Assembly: GCF_011761185.1 (NCBI RefSeq)
Contig: NZ_JAAOYM010000001.1
Span: forward strand, 4,740,315-4,804,314
From: Saccharomonospora amisosensis
GTDB lineage: Bacteria; Actinomycetota; Actinomycetes; Mycobacteriales; Pseudonocardiaceae
DNA length: 64,000 nucleotides
Direction: 5' to 3'
Made by a program: the position numbers and the translations under genes. Positions 16,390 to 25,425 of this stretch are shown here, one piece after another (positions within the stretch are counted from its first letter, which is position 1; each line of letters begins with the position of its first letter). A model generated the notes under the pieces. It searched no databases and had not been told where the DNA came from. It saw only the letters and a list, made by a program, of their open reading frames with translations.

Positions 16390-18605
16390 GCGAGCACGGC
16401 ACCGAGTACGGCACCGAGTGCGACCCGAGGACCGGGGAGGAGTTGGCACGGGTGCATTACCTGCCCGCGCACCGCGACGGCACCGACACCACGACCGCTG
16501 GCCCGGTGGTGGAGGGTGAGTTGGTCTCGGAGGAGGAGTACGCCCACCTCACTTCGCAGAAAGCGCAGGCGATCGCCCGGTATCAGGGTTACCGGCGTGA
16601 TGTGGTGACGGTGTATCGGGGTGTGAAGACCGCCGCGACGCATGAGCGCACCAAGGCGGTACTTCGCCACACGTTCGGCTATCCGCTGGCCGGGGCCGGG
16701 GTGGTGGTCAAGCGGTGGCGCGACACCCACGGCGCGGGCCGCTACGAGCGGCGGATGCGGGCGGCCGAAGCCGCGGGGGATGAGGAGAAGCTGCGGTACT
16801 GGCAGGAAGCCGACGTCGCGGAGAAGCAGCGCCGCCACGAGCGGGTGATGGACTGGATCAAAGCCCCGGGCCAGTGGATCAAAGCCGGTGTGCTCGCTCT
16901 GGCCGGGCTGGCGGGGTTCCTGCTGGTGTTGGGAGTGATCCTGGCGGTCAACTCCGGCAACCTCGCCGACGTGATCGGGCCGATCGCGGCGGTGGTGAAC
17001 GCGGTGGCGTTCGCGGTGTGGTTCGCCACCGCCTACGGGGCGTTCCTGCTGGCCGCGGGCACCGTGCTGGGGGTGTTCTACCTGTATCAGCAAGGTCGGC
17101 ACGCACAGCTGCCCTCGTGGCTGGCCACGCCCGCCCGTGGGGGCGATGTGATGGATGGCCTGCCCGATGAGGGCACGATCCTCAACGCGCTGCGCAACCT
17201 CAACATCCGTGGCTTCAACCAGGCCATCAAGGAAGGCTGGCGCATCAAGTTCCTCATGCCGCCCACGATCGACGGCAAGGGCTGGCGCACCCAGCTCGCC
17301 CTGCCCCCGGCATGCCCGGTGGAGGAGATCGTCAAGCGCAAGACCACCCTGGCGCACAACCTCGTGCGCTACCCGATCGAGGTGTGGCCCACCGAACCCA
17401 AACCCGCCGTGCTGGATCTGTGGGTGGCCAAATCGGGGGCGCTGTCCGGGCCAGTCGAACCGTGGCCGCTGCTGGAAGACCTCGACCACGCCCACACCGA
17501 CTACTTCGCCGGTGTCCCGGCCGGGATCACCATCAAGGGCGACGTGGTACGCGGCCGCTTGTTCGAAGCCAACTACGTCTTCGGCGGCATGATGGGCTCG
17601 GGCAAGTCCACGCTGGCAATCACGCTCACGTTGGGGGCGATGCTCGACCCGCTGGTCGACATCGACGTGGTCGTCATGGCCGAGAACGCCGACTTCGAAC
17701 CCATGAAACCCCGCCTGCGCAGCCTCAAAACCGGTGCCGGAGAGGAGACCGTAGACGCCTGCATGAACCTGCTCACCTCCCTGTATGAAGACCTCTCCAT
17801 ACGGGGACAGGCGTTACGCGAGCACGACGAGCGCGCGGTCAACCGCCGCATCGCCGCCAAGGATGCCCGGTTGCGGCCGCGTGTGGTGGTGATCGATGAG
17901 TGCCAGAACCTCTTCCTGGGCAAGCACGGCAAAGCCGCGATCGAGGTCGCTTCCAAACTCATGTCCACCGCGCGCAAGTACGCCATCACGCTGATGTTCC
18001 TCACCCCCGAACCGTCCAAGGACGCCCTCCCACGCAAGATCATCACGATTGCCAGCAACAAGGCGTGCTTCGCCATCGGCGACCAAAACGGCAACGACGC
18101 CGTGCTCGGCACCGGCTCCTACAAGACCGGCATTTCGGCCGTGGGGCTGACACCCAAGACCGACGAAGGCCCCGGCGACATCGGCACCTGCATGCAACGC
18201 GGGTTCACCGCCACACCCGGCCTGCTGCGCAGCTTCTACCTCAACCAGGACGACGCGCACCGCATCACCCAGCGCGCGCTGCAGCTACGCCAGCAGGCCA
18301 CCCTCGCCCAACCCGAACCCGAGGAACACGCCGACGAGGTCGATCCGCTGGCCGACATCGCCACCGTGCTCGATAACCAACCGCGCATGAAGACCCAGGA
18401 AGTCCTGCAGCGGCTCACCGAACGCAACCGCGCCACCTACGGCGACTGGACCCCGCAACGCCTGACCGCGTTCCTCGCCGACCACGACGCCGCCCCCTAC
18501 AAATCCCACGGCGTCATGCAAGTCAGCGCCGCCCGCGTCCGCGAAGCAATCACCGAACGTGATGAACTCGCCGACCTCCACGGAGACGACGAAGACCACA
18601 CATAG
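16386..18605 (+). CDS. FtsK/SpoIIIE-type conjugative DNA translocase (TraB/TraSA-like)
   Basis: 739 residues. N-terminal soluble part, two to three membrane helices around residues 160-245 (VLALAGLAGFLLVLGVILAV and later), then a RecA-like motor: Walker A GGMMGSGKST near 400-410, Walker B VVVIDECQNLF near 500, and a C-terminal winged-helix-like end (TQEVLQRLTERNRATYGDWTPQRLTAFLAD) that may recognise clt repeats. In actinomycete elements one hexameric TraB-like pump moves double-stranded DNA between mycelia. It is the last gene of the overlapping transfer chain; a strong hairpin follows. Confidence 0.9.
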   Translation: MSEHGTEYGTECDPRTGEELARVHYLPAHRDGTDTTTAGPVVEGELVSEEEYAHLTSQKAQAIARYQGYRRDVVTVYRGVKTAATHERTKAVLRHTFGYPLAGAGVVVKRWRDTHGAGRYERRMRAAEAAGDEEKLRYWQEADVAEKQRRHERVMDWIKAPGQWIKAGVLALAGLAGFLLVLGVILAVNSGNLADVIGPIAAVVNAVAFAVWFATAYGAFLLAAGTVLGVFYLYQQGRHAQLPSWLATPARGGDVMDGLPDEGTILNALRNLNIRGFNQAIKEGWRIKFLMPPTIDGKGWRTQLALPPACPVEEIVKRKTTLAHNLVRYPIEVWPTEPKPAVLDLWVAKSGALSGPVEPWPLLEDLDHAHTDYFAGVPAGITIKGDVVRGRLFEANYVFGGMMGSGKSTLAITLTLGAMLDPLVDIDVVVMAENADFEPMKPRLRSLKTGAGEETVDACMNLLTSLYEDLSIRGQALREHDERAVNRRIAAKDARLRPRVVVIDECQNLFLGKHGKAAIEVASKLMSTARKYAITLMFLTPEPSKDALPRKIITIASNKACFAIGDQNGNDAVLGTGSYKTGISAVGLTPKTDEGPGDIGTCMQRGFTATPGLLRSFYLNQDDAHRITQRALQLRQQATLAQPEPEEHADEVDPLADIATVLDNQPRMKTQEVLQRLTERNRATYGDWTPQRLTAFLADHDAAPYKSHGVMQVSAARVREAITERDELADLHGDDEDHT

Positions 18606-18634
18606 CCGGGGAAGCAGCCGGGGAGGCCCCGAAT

Positions 18635-18654
18635 CCGGGGGAGAACTCCCCCGG
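18635..18654 (+). terminator. Perfect 9-base hairpin after the translocase gene
   Basis: CCGGGGGAG and CTCCCCCGG separated by AA, 30 bases after the translocase stop. No T-run. The following 200 bases are C-rich without a coding pattern and appear to be a spacer. Confidence 0.5.
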
Positions 18655-18924
18655 CACCTCCCCAACCCGACTCCCCCGCCGCGACCAGCACAAACCCCCA
18701 CACCGGGGAGGCAAGGGACCCCAGGGAGCCCAGCCCGACACAGCCCGCAAACCCGCCACAACCACACCCCAGCATCCCCCGGCGCCGCTCCCTCCCCAGC
18801 ACGGCGCCCCGGCACCCCCTACCCACAAGCCACTACACACCGTAACCAACGCGAGTCGAGTTGAGGTGATCGCCATGACCGCTCACGCCCACACCACACC
18901 CCCGCTGGACGTGAAAGGAACCCC

Positions 18925-19056
18925 ATGCACACCCCCACCACCCGCAGGCGCCGCACCCTGCGTCGCCTCCTCGCCCGGTTCATCGCCACCTGCGCCACCT
19001 GTGGCGCACCCATCCCCGATGACCAGGTCATGTGCTCCATCTGCGCCAACAAGTAA
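18925..19056 (+). CDS. 43-residue zinc-ribbon-like protein
   Basis: AAAGGA precedes an ATG at 18925 that opens 43 codons. A very basic N-terminus (TTRRRRTLRRLLARF) leads into two CxxC knuckles, CATC and CSIC, eleven residues apart (Cys 23/26 and 37/40), the pattern of a small zinc ribbon. Codons end almost always in G or C. Too short for ordinary gene calling and probably missed in related elements. Could bind nucleic acid; nothing more can be said. Confidence 0.55.
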   Translation: MHTPTTRRRRTLRRLLARFIATCATCGAPIPDDQVMCSICANK

Positions 19057-19154
19057 CCGAGCTGCTGTCGGGCCGGTGACCGGACCCCGAGTGCCTCACC
19101 GGCCCGGCAGCCACCACCACAGCCACCTCTTTGTCCGGAAAGGACACCAGCAGC

Positions 19155-19238
19155 ATGCACAGCCACACCACCACCCCAACACCACCCGTCGTGTCCGCTG
19201 CCGTGTTGGCGGGCCACGTGCATGGGGGTGGGCGTTGA
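19155..19238 (+). CDS. Candidate 27-residue His-rich leader peptide
   Basis: GGAAAGGA upstream of an ATG at 19155, 27 codons ending in a TGA that overlaps the ATG of the HExxH gene (TGATG). The peptide starts MHSHTTTPTPP and ends AGHVHGGGR. Most likely a short coupling ORF that feeds ribosomes into the next gene; may have no function of its own. Confidence 0.35.
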   Translation: MHSHTTTPTPPVVSAAVLAGHVHGGGR

Positions 19239-19672
19239 TGGGCCTGTTCGGACCCCGCCGCGACCCCGGCGACCTCCGCCAACTCCAGATCGCCGTCCAC
19301 GAACTCGGCCACGCCTGGGTGTGGAAGGCACACGGGCTGATCATTCGCGGGATCGAGCACACCGGCAGCGACGGCACCTGCCACGTACGCCACTACAGCG
19401 ACACCGAATCCCTACGCGCCTACGCCATCGGCCTGTGGGCCGGATTCGAAGCCGAAGACCAGTGGCTGCGCGCCAACGGTCTCGGGCGAGCCCGTCGAAG
19501 CACCAGCTCCTACGACATCCGCCAATTCCGCCGCACCAACCGCGAACTCGGCCCCCACAGCCTCTCCGAAGCCAAAGCCCGATCCCTGGCCCGCAGAACC
19601 GTGCACCGCCACTGGAACGCGATCGAGGCCGCCGCCCCACGCCTGATCACCAAGGGGCGCCTGTCCCTGTGA
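19238..19672 (+). CDS. Putative HExxH metallopeptidase-like protein
   Basis: 144 residues. An HELGH motif lies at residues 21-25 in the helix LQIAVHELGHAWVWKAHG, then a strand IRGIEHTGSDGTCHVRH, and a later ESLRAYAIGLWAGFEAEDQWL helix that offers Glu/Asp for a third zinc ligand, as in the compact M41/FtsH-peptidase-like group found in actinomycete plasmids. No membrane or AAA part is present. The start overlaps the small upstream ORF. Peptidase activity is inferred from the motif; a regulatory cleavage role in the element is possible. Confidence 0.6.
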   Translation: MGLFGPRRDPGDLRQLQIAVHELGHAWVWKAHGLIIRGIEHTGSDGTCHVRHYSDTESLRAYAIGLWAGFEAEDQWLRANGLGRARRSTSSYDIRQFRRTNRELGPHSLSEAKARSLARRTVHRHWNAIEAAAPRLITKGRLSL

Positions 19673-19701
19673 CCCGCTGCCACCAGGAAGGACCACACGA
19701 T

Positions 19702-20334
19702 ATGTGCCGCTCATCCGCTGACGGGGGCCGCCGCTGCCCAAGTGGCAGCGCAGCCCGCACCCGCGCCCTCGGTACCGCCCGCAAGCAGGTCGAACGTGCC
19801 CGCAAACACCTCGACACCGCCCGCGCCCACGGCGATACGGCCGCGATCGAACAGGCGCAACACCGGCTGCGGCAGGCCAAGCAGCACCTGGCCGCCACCC
19901 ACGCTGCCCATCCCCGCGAGAACACCGCAGGTCAACAAGGGGGACACGACACCACCGCGAACGAAACCCCGCGCGAGTCCGACACGAGCAGCATGGTCGG
20001 GGGCACCGCGACGGTGGGCGTGCGGGCCGCAGGCGACGTCTCCGGCGCCACCGTGGTCATGACCAACGGCCACACCACGGTCACCGGCGGCACCGGCACC
20101 GCAGGGCAGGCCGAGGAAGTCAAGCGCCGTGCCCGTGAGCAGGCACGGCAGGCACGGCAACAAGCGCAGCAGGCGCGACAGCAGGCCCGCGCCCAAGCCG
20201 TGGCCACCGCACCCGACAGCGGTGCCCACGCCAGCACCGTTCACCACCGGGGCGGCTCGATCACCAACGTCACGGCCGGGACAGTCGGCATCCAAGCCGC
20301 CCGCCAACACGGCAACACCGTCCACACCGACTAA
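19702..20334 (+). CDS. Ala/Gln/Arg-rich coiled-coil protein of the AICE
   Basis: 210 residues with AGGAAGGA upstream of the ATG. It opens MCRSSADGGRRCPS, a Cys-containing N-terminus common in actinophage and plasmid proteins, then a helical ARKQVERARKHLDTARAHGD segment, a Gly/Thr-rich beta-like middle (ATVGVRAAGDVSGATVVMTNGHTTVTGG), a repetitive QARQARQQAQQARQQARAQA coiled coil and another Val/Thr-rich stretch. The alternation suggests a structural or DNA-associated protein. Function unknown. Confidence 0.6.
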   Translation: MCRSSADGGRRCPSGSAARTRALGTARKQVERARKHLDTARAHGDTAAIEQAQHRLRQAKQHLAATHAAHPRENTAGQQGGHDTTANETPRESDTSSMVGGTATVGVRAAGDVSGATVVMTNGHTTVTGGTGTAGQAEEVKRRAREQARQARQQAQQARQQARAQAVATAPDSGAHASTVHHRGGSITNVTAGTVGIQAARQHGNTVHTD

Positions 20335-20380
20335 GAACCCCTGCACACGCCAGGGACACGACAACCCCGGAAGGTTCACA

Positions 20381-21268
20381 ATGGACACCACGGCCACGAC
20401 CGTGAACGACAACCCACTCATGCAGTGGGCGTTGTATCTGGCCGCGATGGGCTGGCCGGTGTTCCCGCTGCGGCCGGGCACCAAGCGCCAGCCCGCGGTG
20501 AAGGACTGGGAAAACCGCGCCACCCGCGATCCCGGCCGTATCCGCCGATGCTGGAGTGCTGACCGCTACAACATCGGCGTGGCGACCGGCCCGGCGCGGC
20601 TCGTGGTCGTCGACCTGGACGCCCCCAAGGACGGCCAGGACGGCCCCGACGGGGCGGACGCGCTGGCCGAGTTGGCCGCCGAGCGTGGCGGGCCGCTGCC
20701 GGCGACGTTCACCGTGGCCACGCCCTCGGGTGGACGGCACTGGTACTACCGCTGCCCACCCGGTGTGCGGCTGCGCAACACCCAAGGCCACATCCGCGCC
20801 CGCGTGGACACCCGCGCCGGAGGCGGATATGTGGTCGGGCCGGGCTCGACCACGCCCGAGGGCGGCTACGAACTGCTCGACGAGCGCGACCCGGTCGACC
20901 TCCCGGCCTGGTTGGTCCAAGCCTGTGCTGTTCGTCCCGCAGCGACGCTCTCAACGCCCGTTCAGATCCGCTCTGGCGACACCAGCGCCTACGCGACAGC
21001 CGCGCTGCGGGGCGAGTGCCAACGGGTGCGAGACGCGCAACCAGGCCGCCACAACGAGGTGCTGTCCTCAGCGGCCTACACCATCGGCCGCAAAGTCGGG
21101 GCCGGGCTCATCGACCACCACACCGCCCGCGCCGACCTCATCACCGCCGGAAACACCCTCATCGGCCCCGAGCACTGGCCGCCGAATGCCCGCGAGGTCG
21201 CCCGCGTCGTGGACGCCGGGCTGGTCAAGGGCGCCACCAACCCCGTGCCTGGCAAGGGGGTGGCGTGA
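20381..21268 (+). CDS. Bifunctional DNA primase/polymerase (prim-pol)
   Basis: 295 residues. ALYLAAMGWPVFPLRPGTKRQP is the hallmark N-terminus of the prim-pol family; NIGVATGPARLVVVDLDAPKDG carries the catalytic acidic pair (VVDLD), followed by TVATPSGGRHWYYR and ARVDTRAGGGYVVGPGS. It lacks the helicase part found in fused versions; that function is probably supplied by the ATPase at 21756. Together they would start replication of the excised element. Stop overlaps the WhiB-like gene start. Confidence 0.88.
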   Translation: MDTTATTVNDNPLMQWALYLAAMGWPVFPLRPGTKRQPAVKDWENRATRDPGRIRRCWSADRYNIGVATGPARLVVVDLDAPKDGQDGPDGADALAELAAERGGPLPATFTVATPSGGRHWYYRCPPGVRLRNTQGHIRARVDTRAGGGYVVGPGSTTPEGGYELLDERDPVDLPAWLVQACAVRPAATLSTPVQIRSGDTSAYATAALRGECQRVRDAQPGRHNEVLSSAAYTIGRKVGAGLIDHHTARADLITAGNTLIGPEHWPPNAREVARVVDAGLVKGATNPVPGKGVA

Positions 21269-21756
21269 TGCCCATGCCGCGACGCTGGAGCCAGCCACGC
21301 ACCCTGCCAGGCGCCACCCCCGGAGGGCATGTGCCGGTGGCGTGGTCCACCTACCACCCCACAGCACACGAAGAGGCATGGCGGGCCCGCGCCGCCTGCG
21401 CCGCTCCCGACATCGATCCGGAGGTGTTCTTCCCCGAACCCGGCCCCGGCATGGCCGACCGGATCGCGGCGGCCCAGCGGGTGTGCGCCGGGTGCCCGGT
21501 GCGGAAGCAGTGCCGCGACTACGCCCAGCGGCAGGGGGAGCGGCACGGGATCTGGGGCGGGCACAGCACCCGCACCCTGCCCCGTTCCCGTGGGGGCGTG
21601 CACACGACCACACACCGCCGGGCGGCCGCGGTGGCCCGTTTGAGCCGCGCGGGACTGACCGTGGACCAGATCGCCGACCGACTGCAGGTGACCGTTCGCA
21701 CGGTGGGTCGCTACCGCGCCCGACCCGAACTGCTCGACCACCCGGAGGCCGCTTGA
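21268..21756 (+). CDS. WhiB-like iron-sulfur regulator with extra C-terminal helix-turn-helix
   Basis: 162 residues. The WhiB cluster cysteines appear as C in RAACAAPDIDPEVFFP, then CAGCPVRKQC, with the G(I/V)WGG turn in HGIWGGHS. Beyond residue 110 a separate helix-turn-helix follows (SRAGLTVDQIADRLQVTVRTVGRYRARPE), of the kind seen in resolvase or transposase DNA-binding ends, which is not part of ordinary WhiB proteins. It lies between the prim-pol and the helicase-like gene with stop/start overlaps on both sides, so it may link redox or NO sensing to replication control. Confidence 0.82.
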   Translation: MPMPRRWSQPRTLPGATPGGHVPVAWSTYHPTAHEEAWRARAACAAPDIDPEVFFPEPGPGMADRIAAAQRVCAGCPVRKQCRDYAQRQGERHGIWGGHSTRTLPRSRGGVHTTTHRRAAAVARLSRAGLTVDQIADRLQVTVRTVGRYRARPELLDHPEAA

Positions 21757-23468
21757 TGAGCACGACACCCAACACCGCCCCCGAGCACACGCCCGACACT
21801 GGTGAGGCCGCCGGGGCCGGGCGGGGCCGGTCGCGGTTGTGGTCGATCGGGGCGAGTGGCCGGGCCAGGCTGCGGGTGGGGGCGGCTCCGGAGACGATCC
21901 GGGTGCTGACCGCCGCGCTGGATTCCCGCATCATTCCCGACACCTACGTGGCCGACGGCGCCCCCGTGGTGGTGGAGGGCGTGTCCGGGGCGGCGGACCC
22001 CACCGCGGGCGATGAGGACGTGGCGCTGCCGCTGACGGCGTCGGTGCTCAAACCCCCGTTGCTGGCCAGCCTGCTGGCCCAGCACGCCGACGTGGTCCGC
22101 CCCCGCGTCGACGACAAGGGCGGCACGGTGGATGCGGAGGTCTCCCCACCGGGGCCGGTGCTGGCCGCCGTGCTGGCCCGCCGCTCCTGGCCCGGCCTGC
22201 CGGTGCTGCGCCGGATCATCTCCACCCCGGTGCTGCGCCCGGACGGCACCCTGCTGCAAACCCCCGGCTACGACGCCGCCACCGGCTACTACCTGACCGA
22301 CAACACCCACCTACCCCGGGTGCCCGAACAACCCGGCCCCGAGCAAGTCGAGGCCGCCCGCGCGTTCCTGCTGGAACGGTTCCTGCGCGATTTCCCCTGG
22401 CGCAGCGCCGCCGACCGCGCCAACTACCTCGCGCTGCTGGTCACCCCGATCATCCGCCCGTTCACCCGCTCACTGTCCCCGTTCGGAGTCATCGACGCCT
22501 CCATGCCCGGCAGCGGCAAAACCATCCTCGCCGGGTGCGTGGGGCTGCTGGTGGGGCAGCGGGTGCTGACCTGGACCGACAGCGAGGACGAACTACGCAA
22601 GGCCATCACCACCGTGCTCGCCGACGAATGCGGGGCGGTGGTGTTCGACAACCTCACCGAAGGCACCGTCATCGACTCCGCCGTCCTGGCCCGCCTGGTC
22701 ACCGAACGCACCTGGACCGACCGCCGATTGGGCACCAACGCCGCCGCCACCTTCCCCAACGATCGGCTATGGCTGGCCACCGGCAACAACCTGCGCACCG
22801 GCGGAGACATGGCCACCCGCACCGTGTGGGTGCGCCTGGACCCCGACTGCCCCCGCCCCGAAGCCCGCACCGGATTCACCATCCCCAACCTCGACACCTG
22901 GATCCTCGACCCCGTCAACCAGGCCACCGTGCTGTGGCACCTACTCGTGCTCATCCTGGACTGGACCAACGCAGGCGCCCCCACCGCGCACTCGGTGCCC
23001 TCCATGCGGCAGTTCACCCGCTGGGCCCAACACCTCGGCGGATTCCTGCAGCACCACCACATACCCGGATTCCTCGCCAACAACGAACACGCCCGCGACC
23101 TGGACGACGACGCCGCCGAATGGCGCGCGTTCCTGCTCACCTGGCACCAACTCCACCGCGACCAACCCCTCACCGCCCAACAACTACGCGCCAGCGCCGA
23201 AACCTACGCCGGGGCCGACCCCTGGGCCGGGACCTTCCCCACCACCGCCACCGGCAAACCCCTCACCGCCAAAGCCCTCGGCCGCCGCCTCACCGGACAA
23301 CTCGACCGCTGGCGCGGCGACACCGTACTACGCAGCGTCATCGACCCCGCCCACAACTGCCGCGCCTACTGGGTCCAGCACAACCCCCACCACACCCAAC
23401 CCCCCGAAACAAACCCGGAAACCCGGAAACCCGGCACCACCCCACCTGAACAGCAACAACACCCCTAA
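21756..23468 (+). CDS. Helicase-like P-loop ATPase for AICE replication
   Basis: 570 residues. Walker A DASMPGSGKTIL at about 247-258, a Walker B-like GAVVFDNL near 295, and a sensor-like LWLATGNNL near 345, arranged as in phage/plasmid DUF927- or primase-associated superfamily 3-like helicases. The N-terminal 240 residues hold a domain seen upstream of the motor in these proteins (LRPDGTLLQTPGYDAATGYYL). The C-terminus is winged-helix-like followed by a Pro/Thr-rich tail whose coding sequence runs into the CCGGGTTT repeats. Predicted to unwind DNA for the upstream prim-pol. Confidence 0.75.
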   Translation: MSTTPNTAPEHTPDTGEAAGAGRGRSRLWSIGASGRARLRVGAAPETIRVLTAALDSRIIPDTYVADGAPVVVEGVSGAADPTAGDEDVALPLTASVLKPPLLASLLAQHADVVRPRVDDKGGTVDAEVSPPGPVLAAVLARRSWPGLPVLRRIISTPVLRPDGTLLQTPGYDAATGYYLTDNTHLPRVPEQPGPEQVEAARAFLLERFLRDFPWRSAADRANYLALLVTPIIRPFTRSLSPFGVIDASMPGSGKTILAGCVGLLVGQRVLTWTDSEDELRKAITTVLADECGAVVFDNLTEGTVIDSAVLARLVTERTWTDRRLGTNAAATFPNDRLWLATGNNLRTGGDMATRTVWVRLDPDCPRPEARTGFTIPNLDTWILDPVNQATVLWHLLVLILDWTNAGAPTAHSVPSMRQFTRWAQHLGGFLQHHHIPGFLANNEHARDLDDDAAEWRAFLLTWHQLHRDQPLTAQQLRASAETYAGADPWAGTFPTTATGKPLTAKALGRRLTGQLDRWRGDTVLRSVIDPAHNCRAYWVQHNPHHTQPPETNPETRKPGTTPPEQQQHP

Positions 23469-23608
23469 ACGATCACCGGGTTTCAACCACAACACCCCGG
23501 CTCCAAACCCGGAAACCTCCGGGTTTCCGGGTTTGGCACACCCGACCACCACACCAAACCCGGCAGCAAAACCCCAGCACAACCCCCACACACCGGGTTT
23601 CCGGGTTC
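23411..23608. repeat. Cluster of AAACCCGG/CCGGGTTT octamers, candidate replication origin
   Basis: Nine exact copies of the octamer occur in both orientations, at 23411, 23419, 23427, 23476, 23505, 23519, 23527, 23556 and 23593, with a near copy at 23601. The first three are a perfect tandem within the helicase gene end; 23519/23527 and 23593/23601 are tandem pairs. Such iteron-like density beside replication genes suggests an origin, or the clt site for the translocase. Confidence 0.55.
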
Positions 23609-23806
23609 CCGGAAGCCACTCCCGGCCCCTACAACATTTCGCCCCCAACACCCCCTCCGTACCCGCCACCCAGCAACCACCCCACAACCCACCAGGCGAA
23701 TACGGAGAGCAACCACCCACCCACCAACGAAAGGACACCCCCATGCCCACTCACACCACCAACAAGCCCCACCGCCCCACCGCCGCACCGAGGAGACCAA
23801 CCCAGC

Positions 23807-23995
23807 ATGGGCACCCAGCGCCAGTACCTCACGCTCAAAGCCTTCTGCGAAGAACTCGCGGTAGCCAAGTCCACCTTCTACGACTGGTGCGCCAAGGGCC
23901 GCGCACCGCGCCACATCAAGCTTCCGAACGGAGAGATACGCATTCGCCGCACCGACCTCGAAGCCTGGCTCGAATCCCGCGAGGTGGCCGCTTGA
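23807..23995 (+). CDS. Excisionase (MerR/Xis-like winged helix)
   Basis: 62 residues: QYLTLKAFCEELAVAKSTFYDWCAKGRAPRHIKLPNGEIRIRRTDLEAWLE is the standard small DNA-binding fold of actinomycete Xis proteins, with a helix-turn-helix then a wing. It directly precedes and overlaps the integrase gene, so excision and integration functions are made from one message. It would bind near the right att site and direct excision. Confidence 0.85.
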   Translation: MGTQRQYLTLKAFCEELAVAKSTFYDWCAKGRAPRHIKLPNGEIRIRRTDLEAWLESREVAA

Positions 23996-25356
23996 GCCAG
24001 ACGAGTCACAACATCCGGTTCTGGAATATCGAGCGATACAAGGGCAAACGGAAGACCACCTACCGCGTGCGCTGGCTGGTCGAGAAACGAAAGTTCGGCA
24101 AGTACTTCGCCACGGCCGCCCTTGCCGACAGCTACCGCGCACGGCTCATGTCGGCAGCACGCGACGGTGAGGCATTCAACATGGAGACCGGCCTACCTGT
24201 CTCCATGTCGCGAGAGCGAACACCGATGACGTGGTACGCCTTCGCTTGCCGCTATATGGACATGAAGTGGCCCGATTCATCGCCGAAGTACCGCAAATCC
24301 ATCGCGGAGTCACTGACGAGGATCACGGTCGCTCTGTTGCGTGAATCGTCTGCCCTGCCGGAAGGCCGAATACTCCGGAAAGCGCTGATGACCGCCTTCA
24401 ACACCAAGGCCCGAGACAACCTCACGGCGGAGGTAAGCCAAACCCTGAAAGCCGTCGAGCGGGCAAGCCGCGACGTGGCAGACCTGGCGAAGCCCGAGGT
24501 GCTGCGCTCGGTTCTGCAAGCGCTGGATCTCAACGTCGACGGGTCACGAGCCGCGCCGAACACGGTTCGCATCCGACGTGTGGCGTTGGGGAACGCACTC
24601 GACTACGCGGTCGAAGGGAAACTCCTAGCGACGAATCCGCTTGGCGAGGTGAAGACCAAGAAACGTACGTACGCGCTCAAGGAGGTCGACCCGGAATGCG
24701 CCGTGAACCCGATGCAAGCCCGGATGCTGCTCGAAGCCGTCGGCACGGTCGGCAAGCAAGGCCCTCGCCTGGTCGCGTTCTTCGCCTGCATGTACTACGC
24801 CGGGCTCCGACCGGAGGAAGCCGCCAACCTGAAGAAACAGAGCCTCGCGATACCGGAGAGTGGCTGGGGTGACCTCAACCTCGACGGCGCGCGCCCGGAG
24901 ATCGGCAAGGAATGGACCGATTCCGGCGAGGCGAGCGAAGAAGGGCCGCTCAAGCATCGGCAGGCAAGCATTGGTCGCACGGTGCCGTGCCCACCCGCCC
25001 TCACGGAGATCTTGCACAACCACCTCGCACGGTTCGGCACGGCGCGGGACGGGCGGCTATTCCGCGGTGCCCGCGACGGCGGACGCGTAGGCAGCACCGT
25101 GTACGGGCGGGTGTGGGCAGCCTCGCGCGAGCGAGTGTTCACGGCCGACGTGCTCTCTGGGCCGCTGGCGAAGCGCCCGTACGACCTGCGTCACGCGTGC
25201 GTCTCGACGTGGCTGAGCGCTGGCGTTGAGCCGACGAGGGTGGCGAAGTGGGCCGGGCACAGTGTGGCCGTACTGCTCAAGGTCTATGCGAAGTGCCTCG
25301 ATGGTGGTGAAGCAACAGCCCGTGCGCGCGCGGAACGTGGCCTACAAGGCTGGTAG
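23992..25356 (+). CDS. Tyrosine-recombinase integrase
   Basis: 454 residues from a TTG at 23992 that overlaps the excisionase stop; the frame is open further upstream but without coding character. An N-terminal arm-binding part (RYKGKRKTTYRVRW) is followed by a SAM-like core-binding domain and the catalytic domain: the Arg in FACMYYAGLRPEEAANL, the HxxR-like RPYDLRHACVSTWL, the later His in VAKWAGHSVAVLLKVYAKCL, and Tyr as the nucleophile there. It ends 69 bases before the right 122-bp repeat and is the site-specific enzyme for tRNA-Tyr. Confidence 0.92.
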   Translation: MSQTSHNIRFWNIERYKGKRKTTYRVRWLVEKRKFGKYFATAALADSYRARLMSAARDGEAFNMETGLPVSMSRERTPMTWYAFACRYMDMKWPDSSPKYRKSIAESLTRITVALLRESSALPEGRILRKALMTAFNTKARDNLTAEVSQTLKAVERASRDVADLAKPEVLRSVLQALDLNVDGSRAAPNTVRIRRVALGNALDYAVEGKLLATNPLGEVKTKKRTYALKEVDPECAVNPMQARMLLEAVGTVGKQGPRLVAFFACMYYAGLRPEEAANLKKQSLAIPESGWGDLNLDGARPEIGKEWTDSGEASEEGPLKHRQASIGRTVPCPPALTEILHNHLARFGTARDGRLFRGARDGGRVGSTVYGRVWAASRERVFTADVLSGPLAKRPYDLRHACVSTWLSAGVEPTRVAKWAGHSVAVLLKVYAKCLDGGEATARARAERGLQGW

Positions 25357-25425
25357 AAGCGGACGGGTGGCCGAGAATGTCGGGGCGTATTAGGGGCGGC
25401 CAGCCGTAGCGGGCCGGTCTGAGTC

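Noticed and set aside
23533..23991. N-terminal extension of the integrase back to 23533
   Set aside because: The frame is open but crosses the octamer repeats and the excisionase gene in another frame, and reads Pro/His/Arg-rich; the family-like part starts at the TTG overlapping the excisionase stop.
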